Source of the DNA: Rhizophagus irregularis | Taxonomy: Eukaryota; Glomeromycota; Glomeromycetes; Glomerales; Glomeraceae | Assembly: GCF_026210795.1 (NCBI RefSeq) | Contig: NC_089454.1 | Location: 2,294,001 to 2,358,000 of the forward strand | Length of the DNA: 64,000 bases | Direction: 5' to 3' | Position numbers and translations under genes: made by a program | Part shown: positions 61,001 through 64,000 of the stretch, piece by piece | Layout of the letters: each line of letters opens with the position of its first letter | Position numbering within the stretch: position 1 is the stretch's first letter | Notes under the pieces: generated by a model | Told to the model about the DNA's origin: nothing | The model's database searches: none | Seen by the model: the letters and a program-made list of their open reading frames with translations, nothing else

Positions 61001-62765
61001 CAGTATCACAATCATATTTTGACCTTTTCTTATCCAATACTGAATACTTACATCCCAATAATTTATATTTCCATCAATCCAATTTGCTTTATACTTATTT
61101 TCTGCAATATATGTAATATCACAAAATTTATAATAAGGTATCCATTCTAATACTTTTACATCATCATGAGATGATAACTGAGTATCTTGAATAAATTTAT
61201 CAATATCATCATTATCACTAGTCCAATTATTAAAATTTTGTTGAAAATGTATTGAATAACATACTTCATTGCATTTTTTACATATATCACTCAAAACCAT
61301 CATATAATCTTTTGTTTCTGGATTCTGAGTTAAACCATAAAATATATAATTTGTTTCAATCTACAAAGAATAATATATTAACAAAAAATTAAAATTTATC
61401 AAAAATTTTAATAAAAAAAAACCTATTCAGTTATACCTTATTCACAAATTCTAATGTAATATTTGTTGAATTGTTTAATAACTTCAGTTTTACATTCATA
61501 TTTTTATTTTTTCTTTCCCAGTTTTGATTATAACTAATCCAATCTTTTATATTTCCATCAACCCAATTTGCTTTATACTCATTTTCTGCTATATATTTAA
61601 TATTATAAAATTTATCATAAGGTATCCATTCTAATGCTTTTTTCAAACCATAAAAATCATGAGATGATAACTGAGTATTTTGAATAAATTTATTGATATC
61701 TTCATTATCACTAGTCCAATTATTGAAATTTTGTTGAAAATATATTGAATAACATATTTTATTGCATTTTTTACATATATCACTTAAAACCATCATATAA
61801 TCTTTTGTTTCTGGATTTTGTGTTATTCCATAAGCAATAACAATCTATAAATATTACATATTAGTAAAAAATTAAAATTTGTCAAAAATTTAATAAAAAT
61901 ATATATATTATACCTCATTTATAAATAATGATTTAATATCTTTTGCATTATTTAATTTTTTTAATACCACAATTATATTTTGACCTCTTTTCCAATTCTT
62001 ATTTTTACTATCCCAATCTTTTATTTTTCCATCAATCCAATTTGCTTTATACTCATTTTCTGCAATATATGTAATATAATATAGTTTATCATAAGATATC
62101 CATTCTAATGCTTTTTCCAAATCATTATCATGAGTTGATAGCTGAATATCTTGAATAAATTTATCAATATCGTCATTGTCACTGGTCCAATTACTGAAAT
62201 TTTGTTGAAAATGTATTGAATAACATGCATAATTACATTTTTTACACTTTCCATCTAAAACCATCATATAATCTTTTGTTTCTGGATCCTGAGTGATTCC
62301 GTAAATTTTATTATCTATTTTTGTCTATAAATATAATAATTAGTAAAAAATTATAATTTATCAAATTTTAAATAAAAAAAAAATTTATCATACTTTTTCC
62401 ATAGATTTTAACATAATATTTTTTGGATCATTTAATCTTTTCAGTTCTATAATCATATTTTGACCTTCCCTTTTCCAATTTTTATTTTTACTATCCCAAT
62501 CAATTATGTTTCCATCATTCCAACTTGCATAATACCTGTCTTTTTCAATATGCTCAATATTATAAAATCGATCATAAGGTATCCATTCTGATGCTTTTTT
62601 CACATCATTATGAGCTGATAGTTGGGTATATTGAATAAAATTGTCAATATCATTATTACCGCTGGTCCAATTTTTGAAATCTTGTTGAAAATGTCTTGTG
62701 TAACATATGCGATTACATATTTTGCATACGTTATATGACAACTTAATTTTTCTCTTTTTATCCAT
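55064..62765 (-). CDS. Kinase with 14 tandem N-lobe modules
   Basis: Seventeen exons. Exon 1 is 62394-62765 (MDKKRKIKLSY..); thirteen further module exons run down to 56194-56610; then come the C-lobe exon 55290-56115 and two small tail exons 55178-55210 and 55064-55107. The lengths give about 2186 residues in one frame. Each module has one CxxC pair (CKKCNKICYS), HFQQNFNNWTSGN.DIDKFIQ.TQL, EWIPYDKFY and an N-lobe ending at the start of helix C. Modules 1-13 lack the glycine loop, reading IAENEYKANW where module 14 reads IAKGGFGKVYKANW, a 4-residue deletion. The beta-3 lysine (VILKKLNN) is kept throughout. The helix-C glutamate is replaced in modules 1, 3, 8, 9 and 12. The C-lobe has IHRDLHIGN, TDMG and YVAPE, so module 14 plus the C-lobe looks like a working kinase. 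A TATATAAATAAG box lies about 65 bp upstream. Every module begins near a Met, so annotation pipelines may split the locus. Confidence 0.8.
56194..62765 (-). repeat. 14-unit exon-plus-intron tandem array
   Basis: Module exons from 5' to 3': 62394-62765, 61914-62324, 61437-61844, 60953-61360, 60482-60883, 60014-60412, 59534-59944, 59061-59462, 58589-58990, 58108-58518, 57630-58037, 57162-57560, 56683-57090 and 56194-56610. All are 372-417 nt, multiples of three, phase 0 at both ends, with a period of about 470-485 bp. Two intron lineages alternate irregularly. One ends TATTTATAG and precedes an exon starting I-V-I-A-Y-G (modules 3, 5, 6, 7, 12, with 14 similar). The other ends TTTGTAG and precedes I-E-T (modules 4, 8-11, with 13 similar). 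Confidence 0.88.
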
Positions 62766-64000
62766 TAAGCTTTAATAAATAAAAAGAAGACAACAGAAAA
62801 AATAATTTTTTGTTTCAGCCAGCTTATTTATATATTTTGCGTAGATTATTCTTATGTATGGTTGTGTCAATATGCATTTTTTTTTTATCATGTGTTTATT
62901 TCTACTGATGATCTTTTGCATACATTACGCCACTTATTTAATTTGTTACACAAATATTACAATAAAGGTTAGAGTAGAGTTTTGGTTAACCATTTTTGAA
63001 ATTGTAATTAAATTAGTATTTAAATTTCGCATTTTATTCATGTATGACACGTAATTTTATGCCACTAATACGTACAAGTACAAGCTATATTAAATTTTAA
63101 ATTTTTTGACACCCATTTTAATAGAAAATTTACAAAACTTCGTTTTAAAATCAATAGTTCTTGACATAAATAAACATAAGCAATATTCCTAAAAAATTCT
63201 TAACGTTAAAAGAATCGCTAGGAAAATAATTAGAACTGCAAAAGAATTTTTTAAGTCAACAACTGTTATACTACATTTCGTGTGATTAATAATTAGTGAC
63301 GTCATAACGTGTACTTTTTTGCTATATCTTTAAATAAACATAATTAAAATAATTACAAAAACATGTTTTTACTAAACTTTATCTATATTTACTTTCTATC
63401 ACCTATCCACTGTCACTTCAGGGAGTTTAATAGTATTTATCCGTTTATTTTAATGGTACCAACTTACTATTTTTAACGTAGGCTAGGCTGTTTTGCATAA
63501 CATAATTGCATATGCAGTTACTGCACTCCTATGCACATCATTAGTAAGAGCACATTTGAAAAGTACACTAAAATAAATGGATCTCCGCTAAGCCACTGGG
63601 ATCAACATTCCAATACCCCCAGTTCCCCAAAAATACCTAGGAAAAAACAAATCATAATAACAAAACTTCTAACCATTTATAAATATGTATCTTATCGCAA
63701 AGATTATTTTTATCAAAGTATTTCTAATCATAAATAAATAATTTTTTTCTTTAATATAACGATTTAACAAAAAAGAAGAAATTTTTATCTATTTTAGTAG
63801 GTATTCTTTGGCTTTGTTAAATTTTCTCATCAAAAAATATACAAAATTTCGAATAACAAAATAAATCAATTAAAAAAATTTCAGTATTTTCTCAAATAAA
63901 AGTAATAAAAGTACATTTATAAAGTAACAAAATAATGAAATTTTTTTCAGACATGTATGTAATACATGACCAAAAAATAATATTTTTCTTCAGTAATATA
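62766..64000. other. Promoter side of the array kinase and edge spacer
   Basis: A TATA box (TATATAAATAAG on the minus strand) lies at about 62822-62835. Beyond it no ORF has recognisable content up to the window end. Confidence 0.5.

Noticed and set aside
56194-62765. Treating the regularly spaced units as a CRISPR array or satellite
   Set aside because: Units are about 470 bp, coding, intron-separated and in one frame, and the genome is eukaryotic.
56188-62765. Reading each module as a separate small gene with its own MMVLS start
   Set aside because: The apparent Met lies inside a longer open exon that begins at a consensus acceptor with YGITQNPETKDY, the kinase beta-4/beta-5 stretch. Each unit also ends at a GT donor in phase 0.
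62854-63054. Hydrophobic 66-codon ORF upstream of the array kinase
   Set aside because: Composition follows AT bias; there is no conserved motif, and it starts just beyond the kinase TATA box.

Overview
The window is eukaryotic, strongly AT-rich and intron-bearing. The gene families point to an arbuscular mycorrhizal fungus of the Rhizophagus type (Glomeromycotina): tandem MATA_HMG-box genes, kinases with a CxxC zinc-ribbon-like N-terminus followed by a WTSGN..ID.FIQ..QL segment, BTB/BACK-SPRY proteins, an F-box/leucine-rich protein and a ConA/LamG-MIR protein. This assignment rests on recognising the families; no search was run.

Layout. 0-15 kb: three tandem MATA_HMG genes (+ strand), each behind the same TCGGAA...TTCCGA palindrome and TATA box, lying in duplicated AT-rich DNA with short terminal-inverted-repeat (TIR) elements. 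15-19 kb: non-coding repeat relics, including a hAT-type element with a perfect 8-bp target duplication. 19.2-22.95 kb (-): a six-exon kinase gene with five tandem zinc-ribbon/kinase N-lobe modules. 23.8-24.65 kb: an array of seven short exon-like segments separated by palindromic introns. 24.86-26.09 kb (-): a 3'-truncated copy of the kinase gene. 27-35 kb: MITEs, a BTB fragment and a decaying BTB-SPRY cluster. 35.99-37.73 kb (+) and 40.44-42.63 kb (-): two single-module kinases. 48.16-49.60 kb (-): F-box gene. 50.84-52.36 kb (-): LamG-MIR gene. 55.06-62.77 kb (-): the most striking locus, a kinase gene with 14 tandem phase 0-0 exons, each carrying a zinc-finger remnant plus kinase N-lobe. 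Only the module next to the single C-lobe keeps a glycine-rich loop.

How it fits together. Three themes recur. First, tandem duplication, from 470-bp exon units to kb-scale blocks. Second, kinase genes that multiply only the N-lobe exon, seen twice and apparently independently. Third, many non-autonomous TIR elements. I reconstructed exon structures by hand from splice sites and reading phase; every reconstructed CDS closes in frame. Long stretches (52.4-55.0 and 42.7-48.1 kb) hold no convincing intact gene.
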